Source: Leifsonia sp. Root112D2
Lineage (GTDB): Bacteria; Actinomycetota; Actinomycetes; Actinomycetales; Microbacteriaceae
Direction of reading: 5' to 3'
Assembly (NCBI RefSeq): GCF_001424905.1
Contig: NZ_LMCU01000001.1
Coordinates: 372,001-436,000 of the forward strand
Length of the DNA stretch: 64,000 nucleotides
The translations under genes were made by a program, and so were the position numbers. Shown one piece after another: positions 1 to 8,410 of this stretch (the stretch's first letter is position 1; each line of letters starts with the position of its first letter). Under the pieces are notes generated by a model that saw only the letters and a list, made by a program, of their open reading frames with translations, had not been told where the DNA came from and did no database searches.

Positions 1-60
1 CTGCGACCCCTGAGGCGGCCCCGGCTCGAACACCGAGGCCGCGCGGAGGGAATCACTCAT
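1..60 (-). CDS. ABC sugar transporter permease, N-terminal fragment (cut by window edge)
   Basis: An ATG on the minus strand (bases 60-58) opens a frame that stays open to the window edge and encodes MSDSLRAASVFEPGPPQGSQ. It starts 9 bp after the stop of the upstream solute-binding lipoprotein gene, so the two are almost certainly co-transcribed. In CUT1 sugar transporters the gene after the binding protein is usually a MalF-type permease with a short polar N-terminus, and that is the inference here. No membrane segment is visible in the 20 residues present, so the family assignment rests on context alone. Confidence 0.5.
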   Translation of the reverse strand, partial: MSDSLRAASVFEPGPPQGSQ

Positions 61-69
61 GGTTGCGGG

Positions 70-1374
70 CTAACCCTTTGCCGCGGCCTGGTCGACGGTC
101 TTGATGATGTCGGCGGGCGAACCCTTGCCGGCAAGCATGTTCACGACGCCGACGTTGAGCGCGTTGCCGACGTTCTGGCCGTAGAGCGTGTCGAGGAACT
201 GCGACGCGTATGGGGCATCGTTGAAGGACTTGATCGAGTCCTTCAGATAGGACTCGGTGATGACGCCCTGGGCAGCCTTGTTGACCGGAATCGCGTTGAA
301 GGCCTTGTAGTAACCCTCCTGCACGCTCTGAGTGGTGGCGTAGTTGAGGAACTCAGCGCACTCCTTCGGTGCCTTCACCGAGCAGGAGTCGCCGCCGACG
401 CTGCCCATGATGGCTCCAGCTTCGCCCTCACCACCGTTGATCGAGGGGAACGGGAACCAGCCGAGGTCGGGCAGAGGCTTCTGGTCCGGGGTGAGGGATG
501 CGATGACACCCGGGTCCCACGAGCCCATGAGCTCCATGGCCGCCTTGTGGTTCGCCACCAGGCCGGCAGAGCTGCCGGCGCCCTGCTGTGCCGGTGTGGT
601 GAGGAAGCCAGCGTTGAAGGGCTTGGTGTCGCTGAACGCCTTCAGGTCGTCGCCGGCCTTCGTCCAGCAGGAGTTGTCGAACTTGAATGTCGTCGCCGCC
701 TTGTCCAGGGTCGACTTGCTGCACTCGCGCAGCGCGAAGTTGTAGTACCAGTGCGCAGCAGGCCAGGCATCCTTCGCCCCGACGGCGATCGGTGCGATGC
801 CCGCTGCCTTGAGCTTGGTGACGGCGGCGTTGAGTTCGTCGATCGTCGTCGGCGGTGCGGTGATGCCCGCCCTCGTGAAGAGATCCTTGCTGTAGTAAAT
901 GCCTTCGGGGGCAACGCTGATGGGCATCGCGTAGAGCTTGCCGTCAATGGACTGGCTCTTGAACGCGCCATCGCCGACAGCCTTCTTCGTGGCTGCGTCG
1001 ACCGAATTCGTCAGGTCCTGCAGCTGACCGGCAGCTGCCATCGCCGCCATCTTGCCGCCACCGCGCTGCAGGAAGATGTCGGGTGCATCCCCTGAGTTCA
1101 AGGCTGTCTGCAGCTTGCCGTCGAGGTCTTCGTTCTGAATGGTCTGGATCTTGATGGTGACGTTCGGGTGGCTCGCCTCGAAGTCCTTGACCGTCTTCTG
1201 CCAGAAGGCCTTGCCGGGGCCCGTGGTCGAGTTGTCCCAGAAGCTCATGGTGACCTTCGCGCCGTCTTTGCCAGAGCTGCCGTTGTCGCCGCCGCTGCTG
1301 GAACAGCCGGAGGCGATCAGTGCCGTGGTCGCGGCGAGTGCGAGTATTCCCGCGACTCGAATTTTCTTCTTCAT
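70..1374 (-). CDS. Extracellular solute-binding lipoprotein, family 1 (CUT1 sugar ABC transporter)
   Basis: A 434-residue secreted lipoprotein that would capture a sugar or oligosaccharide outside the membrane and deliver it to the permease encoded next. The N-terminus is MKKKIRV followed by a hydrophobic stretch and the lipobox IASGC, with the lipidated cysteine at about residue 24 and a Ser/Gly-rich tether behind it. The body has family-1 binding-protein features such as MSFWDNSTTGPG and GDAPDIFLQ. I chose the ATG at 1374 because AAGGAG lies 9 nt upstream; an in-frame ATG at 1398 lies ahead of that Shine-Dalgarno. A LacI gene is divergent, and GH10, xylA and xylB lie beyond it, so xylo-oligosaccharides are the likely ligand (inference). 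No ATPase gene is nearby, as is usual for actinobacterial CUT1 systems that share one ATPase. Confidence 0.88.
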   Translation of the reverse strand: MKKKIRVAGILALAATTALIASGCSSSGGDNGSSGKDGAKVTMSFWDNSTTGPGKAFWQKTVKDFEASHPNVTIKIQTIQNEDLDGKLQTALNSGDAPDIFLQRGGGKMAAMAAAGQLQDLTNSVDAATKKAVGDGAFKSQSIDGKLYAMPISVAPEGIYYSKDLFTRAGITAPPTTIDELNAAVTKLKAAGIAPIAVGAKDAWPAAHWYYNFALRECSKSTLDKAATTFKFDNSCWTKAGDDLKAFSDTKPFNAGFLTTPAQQGAGSSAGLVANHKAAMELMGSWDPGVIASLTPDQKPLPDLGWFPFPSINGGEGEAGAIMGSVGGDSCSVKAPKECAEFLNYATTQSVQEGYYKAFNAIPVNKAAQGVITESYLKDSIKSFNDAPYASQFLDTLYGQNVGNALNVGVVNMLAGKGSPADIIKTVDQAAAKG

Positions 1375-1433
1375 TGAAAGAAACTCCTTGGTAGTCATTC
1401 GTTGACATACGGCAGCTGTCTGCCGCGTACCAG

Positions 1434-1463
1434 ATCATGACATCCGGATGCGTGTCGTGTCAA
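1434..1463 (-). promoter_or_regulatory. Probable promoter of the CUT1 binding-protein gene
   Basis: On the minus strand a perfect TTGACA -35 (1463-1458) is followed by 18 bp and CATGAT as -10 (1439-1434). It points at the binding-protein gene whose ATG is at 1374. The LacI-type palindrome at 1472-1495 lies just upstream of the -35. Confidence 0.5.
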
Positions 1464-1471
1464 TCGATATC

Positions 1472-1495
1472 GATAACGTTTTCGAAACCGTTATC
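1472..1495. promoter_or_regulatory. LacI-family operator palindrome
   Basis: A 24-bp inverted repeat with arms GATAACG and CGTTATC around the centre TTTCGAAA. Only one of its 12 base pairs is mismatched. It carries the central CG and symmetrical arms typical of LacI-family operators. It lies between the binding-protein promoter and the start of the divergent LacI gene, so it is the natural site for that regulator to control both the transporter and itself. Confidence 0.8.
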
Positions 1496-1538
1496 TACGA
1501 CCCGCCTCCCACAGCCCGCGCGCTGTACTGTGAGCGTT

Positions 1539-2570
1539 ATGGATTTCGATGACGATCCGCCCCGCTCATTTGGACGCGTGACGATCAACGATGTTGCGCG
1601 CGCGGCAGGCGTCTCGGTTTCGACGGTCTCCAAGGTCGTCAACCAGCGGTATGACGTCGCGCCGGCGACATCGAAGCGGGTGATGAGCGTCGTTGCGGAG
1701 CTCGGCTACGAGACCTCGCTGGTCGCCAGCAGCCTGCGTAGGCAGCGCACCAACGTCATCGGGGTGCTCGTTGCCGAATTCGAATCGTTCTCGACGGAAC
1801 TGCTCAAAGGCATCTCCACAGCAGCCGCGCAGACCGGGTATGAATTGCTGGCATATTCCGGCCGCGTGGCGGGCGAGAGCCGCACCGGCTGGGAGCGCCG
1901 CTCGCTGTCGCGCCTGGCCGGTACCCTCATCGACGGCGCCATCATCGTCACGCCGACGATGCTCATGCCGACGACATCGATTCCGGTCGTCGCCATCGAC
2001 CCGCACACCGGGCCGGGCGGCCCGTCGACGATCGACTCGGACAACGTGGGCGGCGCGCGTGTCGCCACCCAGCACCTCATCGATCTCGGACACCGTCGCA
2101 TCGCTCACATCGGCGGACGCAGCGATCTCGCATCCGCTCAACTGCGCGAGTCGGGCTACCGCGAGTCGCTCGCGAAGGCCGGCATAGCCTTCGACCCGAC
2201 GCTCGTGCGCGACGGAGGATACGAGGCAGCGCTGACGGCCGAGGTCGCACGCGAGCTGCTGACGCGTCCCGACCGGCCGACGGCCGTGTTCGCCGCTAAC
2301 GACAGGTCGGCGCTCGGCGTCATGAAGGTAGCCGAGGAGCTCGGTCTGCGGGTTCCCGAAGACCTGTCCGTGATCGGATTCGACGACATTCCCGAGGCGG
2401 CAAGCGCGACGCCGCCGCTGACCACCATGGCCCAGCCCCTGCACGACCTGGGCGCGCAGGCCCTGCAGATGCTGGTCGAGCTGCTCGGCGGCCTTGAGGT
2501 GCCCGAGCACGTTCAACTACCCGCCACGCTCGTCGTGCGGGCAAGCACGGGGCCGGCGCCCCGTCGCTGA
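1539..2570 (+). CDS. LacI-family transcriptional regulator (probable xylo-oligosaccharide locus repressor)
   Basis: A 343-residue LacI/GalR regulator. The N-terminal helix-turn-helix with hinge is clear (VTINDVARAAGVSVSTVSKV, about residues 14-33), followed by the periplasmic-binding-protein-like effector domain with the late family motif DLSVIGFDDIPEA. The start is the ATG at 1539: TACTGT at 1526-1531 lies 7 nt upstream and looks like the -10 of a leaderless transcript, and the palindrome at 1472-1495 would fall inside any longer coding region. It is divergent from a CUT1 binding protein and followed by GH10-xylA-xylB, so it probably senses xylose or a xylo-oligosaccharide. The effector is inferred. 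Confidence 0.9.
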   Translation: MDFDDDPPRSFGRVTINDVARAAGVSVSTVSKVVNQRYDVAPATSKRVMSVVAELGYETSLVASSLRRQRTNVIGVLVAEFESFSTELLKGISTAAAQTGYELLAYSGRVAGESRTGWERRSLSRLAGTLIDGAIIVTPTMLMPTTSIPVVAIDPHTGPGGPSTIDSDNVGGARVATQHLIDLGHRRIAHIGGRSDLASAQLRESGYRESLAKAGIAFDPTLVRDGGYEAALTAEVARELLTRPDRPTAVFAANDRSALGVMKVAEELGLRVPEDLSVIGFDDIPEAASATPPLTTMAQPLHDLGAQALQMLVELLGGLEVPEHVQLPATLVVRASTGPAPRR

Positions 2571-2604
2571 CGCGAGCCCTGCGGGCATCCGGGCACCCGG
2601 GCTG

Positions 2605-2625
2605 ATAAGTTGGCAGGAACAACAA
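2605..2625 (+). promoter_or_regulatory. Candidate shared xylose-responsive element, copy 1 (upstream of GH10)
   Basis: A 21-bp stretch ATA-A-GTT-nnn-AG-G-AACAACAA upstream of the xylanase start. It matches 16 of 21 positions with a stretch just upstream of xylA (3857-3877). The AACAACAA end resembles the half-site of ROK-type XylR operators known from Firmicutes. No ROK gene is present in the window, so the cognate protein is unknown. Confidence 0.3.
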
Positions 2626-2653
2626 TTTGGTTCTCGAAAGTGATGCTGCAACG

Positions 2654-3922
2654 ATGCACTCCGTGACTCTCGCGTCACACTCGGCGCCCGCCCACCGGCT
2701 CGGCGAAGCCGAGATCACGGTGACGGATGCCGCGGGCACGCCCCTCGCGGGCGTGGAACTCGAGATTGCCCAGGCGCGGCACGCCTTCGGCTTCGGCAAC
2801 ATCGGCTTCGACTTCATCTCGCTGGCGAACGACCGGCCCGAGGACGATGAGACCGCGAACCTCGCCGCGCTGTACACGGATGTCTTCAACACGGCGACCC
2901 TGCCGTTCTACTGGGGCCGTTTCGAGCCCGAGCGGGGAAAGACCGACACCGTCCGGCTGCAGAAGACGGCCCGCTTCCTGCGTGAGCGGGGGGTGGCGCT
3001 GAAGGGGCATCCGCTGGTGTGGCACACCGTTCAGCCGGACTGGCTGCTGGGGTTGCCGCTGAATGAGGTCGAGCGGCTGCAGCGGGAGCGCATCCGCCGC
3101 GAGGTGTCCGCTTTCGAGGGCCTCATCGACACCTGGGATGCCATCAATGAAGTGGTGATCATGCCCGTGTTCGCCAACGGCGACAACGCCATCACTCCCC
3201 TTGCGCGCGCCCGAGGTCGCATCGCGATGATTCGCATGGCGTTCGAGGAGGCCCGCGCGGCGAACCCGCACGTGACACTGCTGCTCAACGACTTCGATCT
3301 CTCCAGCGCTTACGAGTGCCTCATCGAGGGCGTGCTGGAGGCCGGCATCCAGATCGATGCGATAGGCCTGCAGACGCACATGCACCAGGGCTACCGCGGC
3401 GAGGATGCAATGCTTGCCACCGTCGAGCGCTTCGCCCGCTATGGGCTGCCGCTGCACATGACGGAGACCTCGCTCGTCTCGGGCCAGCTCATGCCGGCCG
3501 ACATCGAAGATCTCAACGACTACCAGATACCCGAGTGGCCGTCGACGCCCGAGGGTGAGGCGCGCCAGGCGGACGAGATCGAGCGGCACTATCGCTCGCT
3601 CGTCTCGCACCCGGCCATCGAGTCGATCACGTATTGGGGCGTCTCGGATGCCGGCGCCTGGCTCGGCGCACCCATCGGTCTGCTGCGCAAGGACGCGACT
3701 CCGAAGCCGGCGTATCACGCGCTGCGTAGGCTGGTGAAGGACGAGTGGTGGCTTGCGCCCACGAGCGTCGTCACCGATGCCGAGGGCCGCGTGTCTGCCA
3801 TGGGATTCCGCGGCGACTATGAGCTTCGCAGCGGTGGAAAATCCACTCGATTTGCTATATGTTCTGAGAAACAACAAACTCGAATCATTCACCCTCGAGA
3901 ACCTGAAGGACTGATCACATGA
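2654..3922 (+). CDS. GH10 endo-1,4-beta-xylanase, apparently intracellular
   Basis: A 422-residue glycoside hydrolase family 10 enzyme hydrolysing beta-1,4-xylosidic bonds with retention. The catalytic acid/base Glu is in WDAINEV (about residue 166) and the nucleophile Glu in HMTETS (about 271); the GH10 motifs KGHPLVWH and LLLNDFD are present. No signal peptide is visible, so it probably acts on imported xylo-oligosaccharides. The ATG at 2654 is preferred over the TTG at 2627. The last ~25 codons are AT-richer than the rest and overlap a possible xylA control element; the final bases overlap the xylA ATG (ATGA). A different frame of the same stretch reads FTLENLKD before a stop, so the true C-terminus is uncertain. 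Confidence 0.9.
   Translation: MHSVTLASHSAPAHRLGEAEITVTDAAGTPLAGVELEIAQARHAFGFGNIGFDFISLANDRPEDDETANLAALYTDVFNTATLPFYWGRFEPERGKTDTVRLQKTARFLRERGVALKGHPLVWHTVQPDWLLGLPLNEVERLQRERIRREVSAFEGLIDTWDAINEVVIMPVFANGDNAITPLARARGRIAMIRMAFEEARAANPHVTLLLNDFDLSSAYECLIEGVLEAGIQIDAIGLQTHMHQGYRGEDAMLATVERFARYGLPLHMTETSLVSGQLMPADIEDLNDYQIPEWPSTPEGEARQADEIERHYRSLVSHPAIESITYWGVSDAGAWLGAPIGLLRKDATPKPAYHALRRLVKDEWWLAPTSVVTDAEGRVSAMGFRGDYELRSGGKSTRFAICSEKQQTRIIHPREPEGLIT
3857..3877 (+). promoter_or_regulatory. Candidate shared xylose-responsive element, copy 2 (upstream of xylA)
   Basis: ATATGTTCTGAG followed by AAACAACAA, 42 bp before the xylA start and inside the 3' end of the xylanase frame. It matches the element at 2605-2625 at 16 of 21 positions and lies in a conspicuously AT-rich patch, which suggests xylA has its own promoter or operator here. 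Confidence 0.3.
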
Positions 3923-5112
3923 CTGCAACTCCCACCAAGGCCGACAAATTCTCGTTCGGGCTCTGGACAATCGGCTATAACGGCACCGACCCGTTCGGCG
4001 GGCCCACCCGGCCCCAGCTCGACGTCGTCGAGGCCGTCACGAGGCTCAACGAGCTCGGCGCATACGGGCTGACGTTCCACGACGACGACCTCTTTGCCTT
4101 CGGCTCGACGGATGCCGAGCGTCAGAAGCAGATCGACCGGCTCAAGCAGGTGCTCGCCGACACCGGCGTGATCATTCCCATGGTCACCACCAACCTGTTC
4201 AGCGCGCCCGTGTTCAAAGACGGCGGCTTCACCTCGAATGACCGCAGCGTGCGCCGTTTCGCCCTGCGCAAGGTGCTGCGTCAGCTCGACCTCGGCGCCG
4301 AGCTCGGCGCAAAGACGTTCGTGATGTGGGGCGGCCGCGAGGGCGCCGAGTACGACGCAGCCAAAGACATCCGTCAGGCTCTCGAGCGCTACCGCGAGGC
4401 CGTGAACTTCCTTGGTGACTACGTGACCGAGAAGGGCTACGACATCCGCTTCGCGATCGAGCCGAAGCCGAACGAGCCGCGTGGCGACATCCTGCTGCCG
4501 ACGGTCGGGCACGCCATGGCGTTCATCGAGACGCTCGAGCGCCCCGAGCTCGTCGGAGTGAACCCCGAGGTCGGCCACGAGCAGATGGCGGGCCTGAACT
4601 ACGCCGCGGGCATCGCTCAGGCGCTGTATCAGGGCAAGCTGTTCCACCTCGACCTGAACGGCCAGCGTGGCATCAAGTATGACCAGGACCTCGTGTTCGG
4701 TCACGGCGACCTGCAGAACGCGTTCGCGCTCGTCGACCTGCTTGAGAACGGCGGCGCCAACGGTGGCCCGACGTACGAAGGACCGCGCCACTTCGACTAC
4801 AAGCCGTCGCGCACCGAGGACATCAGCGGCGTGTGGGATTCGGCTGCGGCGAACATGCGCACCTACCTGCTGCTCAAGGATCGGGCAGCGGCGTTCCGCG
4901 CCGACCCCGAGGTGCAGGAGGCGCTGGCCGCTTCGCGCGTGCCGGAGCTGTCGACGCCGACGCTGAGCGAGGGCGAGTCGTACGACGACTTCGTTGCCGA
5001 CCGCAGCGCCTACGAGGACTTCGACACGGATGCCTACTTCGGCGGCAAGGGCTTCGGCTTCGTGCGCCTGCAGCAGCTGGCCCTCGAGCACCTGCTCGGC
5101 GCCCGCGGCTAG
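3919..5112 (+). CDS. xylA: Xylose isomerase
   Basis: A 397-residue isomerase converting D-xylose to D-xylulose in the cytoplasm with two divalent metals. It follows the Streptomyces-type enzyme closely: FHDDDL gives His54 and Asp57, IEPKPNEP gives Glu181 and Lys183, NPEVGHEQ gives Glu217 and His220, HLDLNGQ gives Asp245, and YDQDLVFG gives Asp255 and Asp257. The last metal ligand is probably the Asp of HFDYKP (about 293). The start ATG overlaps the stop of the xylanase gene (ATGA), pointing to translational coupling. The product feeds the xylulokinase encoded downstream. Confidence 0.98.
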   Translation: MTATPTKADKFSFGLWTIGYNGTDPFGGPTRPQLDVVEAVTRLNELGAYGLTFHDDDLFAFGSTDAERQKQIDRLKQVLADTGVIIPMVTTNLFSAPVFKDGGFTSNDRSVRRFALRKVLRQLDLGAELGAKTFVMWGGREGAEYDAAKDIRQALERYREAVNFLGDYVTEKGYDIRFAIEPKPNEPRGDILLPTVGHAMAFIETLERPELVGVNPEVGHEQMAGLNYAAGIAQALYQGKLFHLDLNGQRGIKYDQDLVFGHGDLQNAFALVDLLENGGANGGPTYEGPRHFDYKPSRTEDISGVWDSAAANMRTYLLLKDRAAAFRADPEVQEALAASRVPELSTPTLSEGESYDDFVADRSAYEDFDTDAYFGGKGFGFVRLQQLALEHLLGARG

Positions 5113-5127
5113 TTCACTATCCTCGAC

Positions 5128-5224
5128 GCTGGTTGAGGAGAGGTCGAGGCACGAGGCCTCGTCTCGAAACCCGCGGTCGCGCGCTGGTTTCGAGACGCCG
5201 GCTTCGCGCGGCTCCTCAACCAGC
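5128..5224. repeat. REP-like palindromic element between xylA and xylB (head-to-head pair)
   Basis: Outer arms GCTGGTTGAGGAG (5128-5140) and CTCCTCAACCAGC (5212-5224) enclose inner arms GTCTCGAAACC (5161-5171) and GGTTTCGAGAC (5186-5196). It is built from two inverted copies of one ~40-bp unit running from GGTTGAGGAG to GTCTCGAAACC. The same unit recurs at 29146-29234 in the opposite arrangement and as a single copy at 47491-47531. It may stabilise or attenuate the xylA-xylB transcript. Confidence 0.8.
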
Positions 5225-5248
5225 TGAGTCTTTCGGAAGGTAAGAGAT

Positions 5249-6655
5249 ATGGCGCTGGTTGCCGGAGTCGACTCGTCGACGCAGAGCTGCAAGATAGTGA
5301 TTCGAGACGCCGAGACGGGCGCGGTGGTGCGCTCGGGGCGCGCGTCGCATCCGGATGGTACCGAGGTCGACCCGACAGCGTGGTGGGGCGCCCTGCTCAC
5401 GGCCGTCGCGGATGCCGGCGGGCTCGACGGCGTCGAGGCGATCTCGGTGGCCGGGCAGCAGCACGGCATGGTGGTGCTGGATGCCGACGGCCACGTGATC
5501 CGCGATGCACTGCTCTGGAACGACACCCGCAGCGCCCCGGCCGCGCGTGACCTGATCGAAGAGGTCGGCGCGGAGGAATTCGCACGCCGCACCGGAAGCG
5601 TGCCCGTCGCATCGTTCACCCTCACCAAGCTGCGCTGGCTGCGCGATGCCGAGCCCGAGAACGCGGCGCGCGTCGCCGCTGTTGCACTCCCCCACGACTG
5701 GCTCACCTGGCGGCTGCGCGGCTACGGCCCGGTCGGCGAGAGCCCGCTCGGCCCCGTGCTCGAGGAGCTCACGACCGATCGTTCGGATGCCAGCGGCACC
5801 AGCTACTGGAGCCCGGCCACCGGAGAATACGACCGCGACTTTCTCGTACGCGCGCTCGGCCACGATGCGCTGCTGCCGCGCGTGCTCGGGCCCGGGGAGC
5901 GGGCCGGCACGACGCCCGACGGCATCGTTGTGGGGGTCGGCGCCGGCGATAACGCGGGGGCGGCGCTCGGCCTGGGCGCGGCATCCGGTGACGTCGTCGT
6001 CTCGATCGGCACGAGCGGCACCGTGTTCGCAGTGACCGACGAACCTGCGCTCGACACGACCGGTGCCGTCGCCGGCTTCGCGGATGCCTCGGGCGAGTTT
6101 CTGCCCCTCATCGCGACGCTCAACGCCGCGCGGGTGCTCAGTTCGGTTGCGGGCCTGCTCGGCGTTGACCACGACGGGCTCGCCTCGCTCGCGCTGTCGG
6201 CGGAGCCCGGCGCCGGCGGCGTGGTGCTCGTGCCGTATTTCGAGGGCGAGCGCACCCCCAATCTTCCGGATGCCACGGCCAGCTTTCACGGCCTGAGCCT
6301 GGCCTCGAACACGCGGGCGAACGTCGCGCGCGCCGCGATCGAGGGCATGCTGTGCGGGCTCGCGGCCGGGCTGGACGCTGTTCGCGCGGTGGGTGTGCGC
6401 GAGAAGCGGCTGCTCTTCATCGGCGGTGCCGCCCAGAATGTTGCCGTCGCGCAGATCGCCGCCCAGGTGTTCGACGCACCCGTTGTCGTGCCGGCCCCCG
6501 GTGAGTACGTGGCCGACGGCGCGGCCGTGCAAGCCGCATGGGCGCTCACGGGCGCCCGCCCGGCCTGGCCGCTCACCATTGCGGCGGAGCCCGCGCCGGA
6601 CTTTCGCCCGGTCATTCGCGAGCAGTACGCCCGCTACGCTCCGGTGGTCGAGTAG
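5249..6655 (+). CDS. xylB: Xylulokinase (FGGY family)
   Basis: A 468-residue kinase that phosphorylates D-xylulose to D-xylulose 5-phosphate for the pentose phosphate pathway. The N-terminal FGGY fold shows GVDSSTQSCK and the XylB-typical SVAGQQHGMVVLD and LLWNDTRS. The mid-protein GVGAGDNAGAALG holds the likely catalytic Asp, followed by the glycine-rich phosphate loop SIGTSGTVF. GGAAGG at 5235-5240 supports the ATG at 5249. It follows xylA after a palindromic repeat and is presumably in the same operon. Its last 44 bp overlap the 3' end of the convergent glycerate kinase gene, and its final codons (VVE-stop) read GGTCGAGTAG, resembling half of the second repeat variant seen elsewhere. Confidence 0.96.
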   Translation: MALVAGVDSSTQSCKIVIRDAETGAVVRSGRASHPDGTEVDPTAWWGALLTAVADAGGLDGVEAISVAGQQHGMVVLDADGHVIRDALLWNDTRSAPAARDLIEEVGAEEFARRTGSVPVASFTLTKLRWLRDAEPENAARVAAVALPHDWLTWRLRGYGPVGESPLGPVLEELTTDRSDASGTSYWSPATGEYDRDFLVRALGHDALLPRVLGPGERAGTTPDGIVVGVGAGDNAGAALGLGAASGDVVVSIGTSGTVFAVTDEPALDTTGAVAGFADASGEFLPLIATLNAARVLSSVAGLLGVDHDGLASLALSAEPGAGGVVLVPYFEGERTPNLPDATASFHGLSLASNTRANVARAAIEGMLCGLAAGLDAVRAVGVREKRLLFIGGAAQNVAVAQIAAQVFDAPVVVPAPGEYVADGAAVQAAWALTGARPAWPLTIAAEPAPDFRPVIREQYARYAPVVE

Positions 6656-7742
6656 CCGCCAGGGACGCGCCCGCCTCGCGCAGCCAGCGGAGGGGCTCGG
6701 CAAGCGCGGCATCCAGGCCGCCGGCCAGATCGATGAGCGCGCGGGCCTCGGCGAATCCATCGCTCGGGGCTTCGATGCCACCGGCCACGAGCATGGCCGC
6801 TCCTCCCGCGCGACGGGTCAGCCCAGCCACGTAGGCCGGCACCTTGCCTGCCGCCGACTGCGCGTCGAAACGTCCTTCGCCGGTGACCACGACATCCGCG
6901 GTTGCCACAGCGCCTGGCAGCCCGAGCGCCTCGCCGACCGCCGCCGATCCCGGCGCCATCTCGGCTCCCCACGCGAGCAGCCCAAAACCTGTTCCGCCCG
7001 CCGCGCCGGCACCCGACGCAGAAACATCGGCCGGCAACAGCGCCGCGAGCCTCGCAAGCCCGGCCTCGAGAACGGCGAGCTGCGCGGCATCCGCGCCCTT
7101 CTGAGCACCGAAGACGGATGCCGCCCCCAGCGCCCCGAGCAGCGGGTTCGTCACGTCGCTGAGCACGAGCGCGCCGCCCTGGGGCACCGCGCGCAGCCCA
7201 GTGAGATCCACCGATGACAGCTGCCGAAGCCCGCCGCCGCCGAGCGGCACCGCGTGCCCCGAGGCGTCGAGAAGGCGCGCGCCGAGGGCCGTGAGCGCGC
7301 CGGCTCCCCCATCGGTCGACGAGCTGCCGCCGAGCGCGAGCAGCAGCCGCGAGACGCCGTGATCGAGCGCCGCGGCGATGGCCTGGCCGAAGCCGAGGGT
7401 GTGCGCTTCGAGCGGGCGCAGCGGGTCGAGAAGGGTGATGCCGCTCGTGCTCGCGAGCTCGATGACGCCGATACCGCCGGGAGCGGCATTCGTCGCGGGC
7501 AGCAGCAGCCAGCTCGTCTCGACCGGCCGGTCATCGGGGCCGGTGACCGTGACCGGCATGCGACGCGCGCCGGCGACCGCGACCTCGAAGGCATCGAGCG
7601 TGCCCTCGCCACCGTCGGCCATCGGCATGAGCCGAACCTCGTCGCCCGGGCGCACGGATGCCCACCCCTCGGCGAGTGCACCGGCCACCTGCGCGGCGGT
7701 CGCAGAGCCTTTGAACGAGTCGGGGGCGAAGATAACGCGCAT
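6612..7742 (-). CDS. Glycerate kinase
   Basis: A 376-residue member of the bacterial glycerate kinase family, which phosphorylates D-glycerate with ATP. The N-terminus MRVIFAPDSFKGS is the family hallmark, followed by PMADGGEGT, LLALGGSSSTDGGAGA, LSDVTNPLLG and VVTGEGRFDAQS. The 3' end overlaps xylB by 44 bp tail to tail, so the last ~14 residues (ATRPPERSGRTARE) are encoded antisense to xylB. GAGAAT lies 6 nt before the ATG and may be the -10 of a leaderless transcript. About 40 bp upstream, CCTCACGTAACGGTGG weakly resembles a MerR-type operator (low confidence). It does not share the direction of the xyl operon. Confidence 0.93.
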   Translation of the reverse strand: MRVIFAPDSFKGSATAAQVAGALAEGWASVRPGDEVRLMPMADGGEGTLDAFEVAVAGARRMPVTVTGPDDRPVETSWLLLPATNAAPGGIGVIELASTSGITLLDPLRPLEAHTLGFGQAIAAALDHGVSRLLLALGGSSSTDGGAGALTALGARLLDASGHAVPLGGGGLRQLSSVDLTGLRAVPQGGALVLSDVTNPLLGALGAASVFGAQKGADAAQLAVLEAGLARLAALLPADVSASGAGAAGGTGFGLLAWGAEMAPGSAAVGEALGLPGAVATADVVVTGEGRFDAQSAAGKVPAYVAGLTRRAGGAAMLVAGGIEAPSDGFAEARALIDLAGGLDAALAEPLRWLREAGASLAATRPPERSGRTARE

Positions 7743-7833
7743 CCGTTCATTCTCTCGTGCTTACACTCCCACCGTTACGTGAGGGGGAACCCTGGCTCCT
7801 CAGATCGCGAGATCAGGGTCCGAAGTTCGCCCC

Positions 7834-8352
7834 TCACGCGGTCGCGGCGCGCGTGGCCAATCCGCGCACATACGACGCCTGGCCGGCGTGCTGCAGGTCG
7901 TCGGAGAGCACGCTGGCGAGCCGCACGCCGAGCGTGACCGGCGGATCCCACGCCTCGTCGACGACACGGTCGAGATCGGCATCCGTCAGCCCGCCCAGAA
8001 AGCCGAGCGTTCGCTCGTGCACGGCGTCGTAATAGCCGCCCAACGTCTCAGCCTCGACGCGCACGGCTGCCACGTCGTCGGCGCTCTGACCGTAGCCAGT
8101 GGCGCTCTCCTCGAACGGCAGCCCGAAGCGCTCTGACCAACCGTTCGTCGTCCACAACTGCGCGCCGTCGATGAGGTCGGCGATGTGATCGTCCTGCACG
8201 CGCGTCAGATGCCACACGAGCCACGCGATGGTGTTCGCCTGCGGGTCCGCTCGATAGGTGAGCGTCTCGAGATCGGCTCCCTTCAGCGCCGAATGCACGA
8301 CGCCGCGGATGCGCCCGAAGGCCTCGGTCAACAGCTCGGCAGAGTTCGTCAT
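7834..8352 (-). CDS. DinB-fold protein (DinB_2/DUF664-like, possible thiol transferase)
   Basis: A 172-residue four-helix-bundle protein. The putative metal-binding histidines are in WLVWHLTRVQDDHI (about residues 45-58) and the late LSDDLQHAGQASYV, in the order seen in DinB-superfamily proteins; several actinobacterial relatives use mycothiol. GGGAGG upstream of the ATG at 8352 supports the start. It stands between glycerate kinase and an intergenic inverted repeat, and neither neighbour reveals a substrate. The family call is firm, the function is not. Confidence 0.8.
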   Translation of the reverse strand: MTNSAELLTEAFGRIRGVVHSALKGADLETLTYRADPQANTIAWLVWHLTRVQDDHIADLIDGAQLWTTNGWSERFGLPFEESATGYGQSADDVAAVRVEAETLGGYYDAVHERTLGFLGGLTDADLDRVVDEAWDPPVTLGVRLASVLSDDLQHAGQASYVRGLATRAATA

Positions 8353-8410
8353 AGTGTTCCTCCCGTTCGCCTCACACGCTAGTCGCCGTGAGCCATCGAG
8401 CCAGACCGGT

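Noticed and set aside
7743..7833. MerR-type operator (CCTCACGTAACGGTGG) upstream of glycerate kinase
   Set aside because: Only one half fits the known pattern and no MerR gene is nearby; kept only as a remark in the gene entry.
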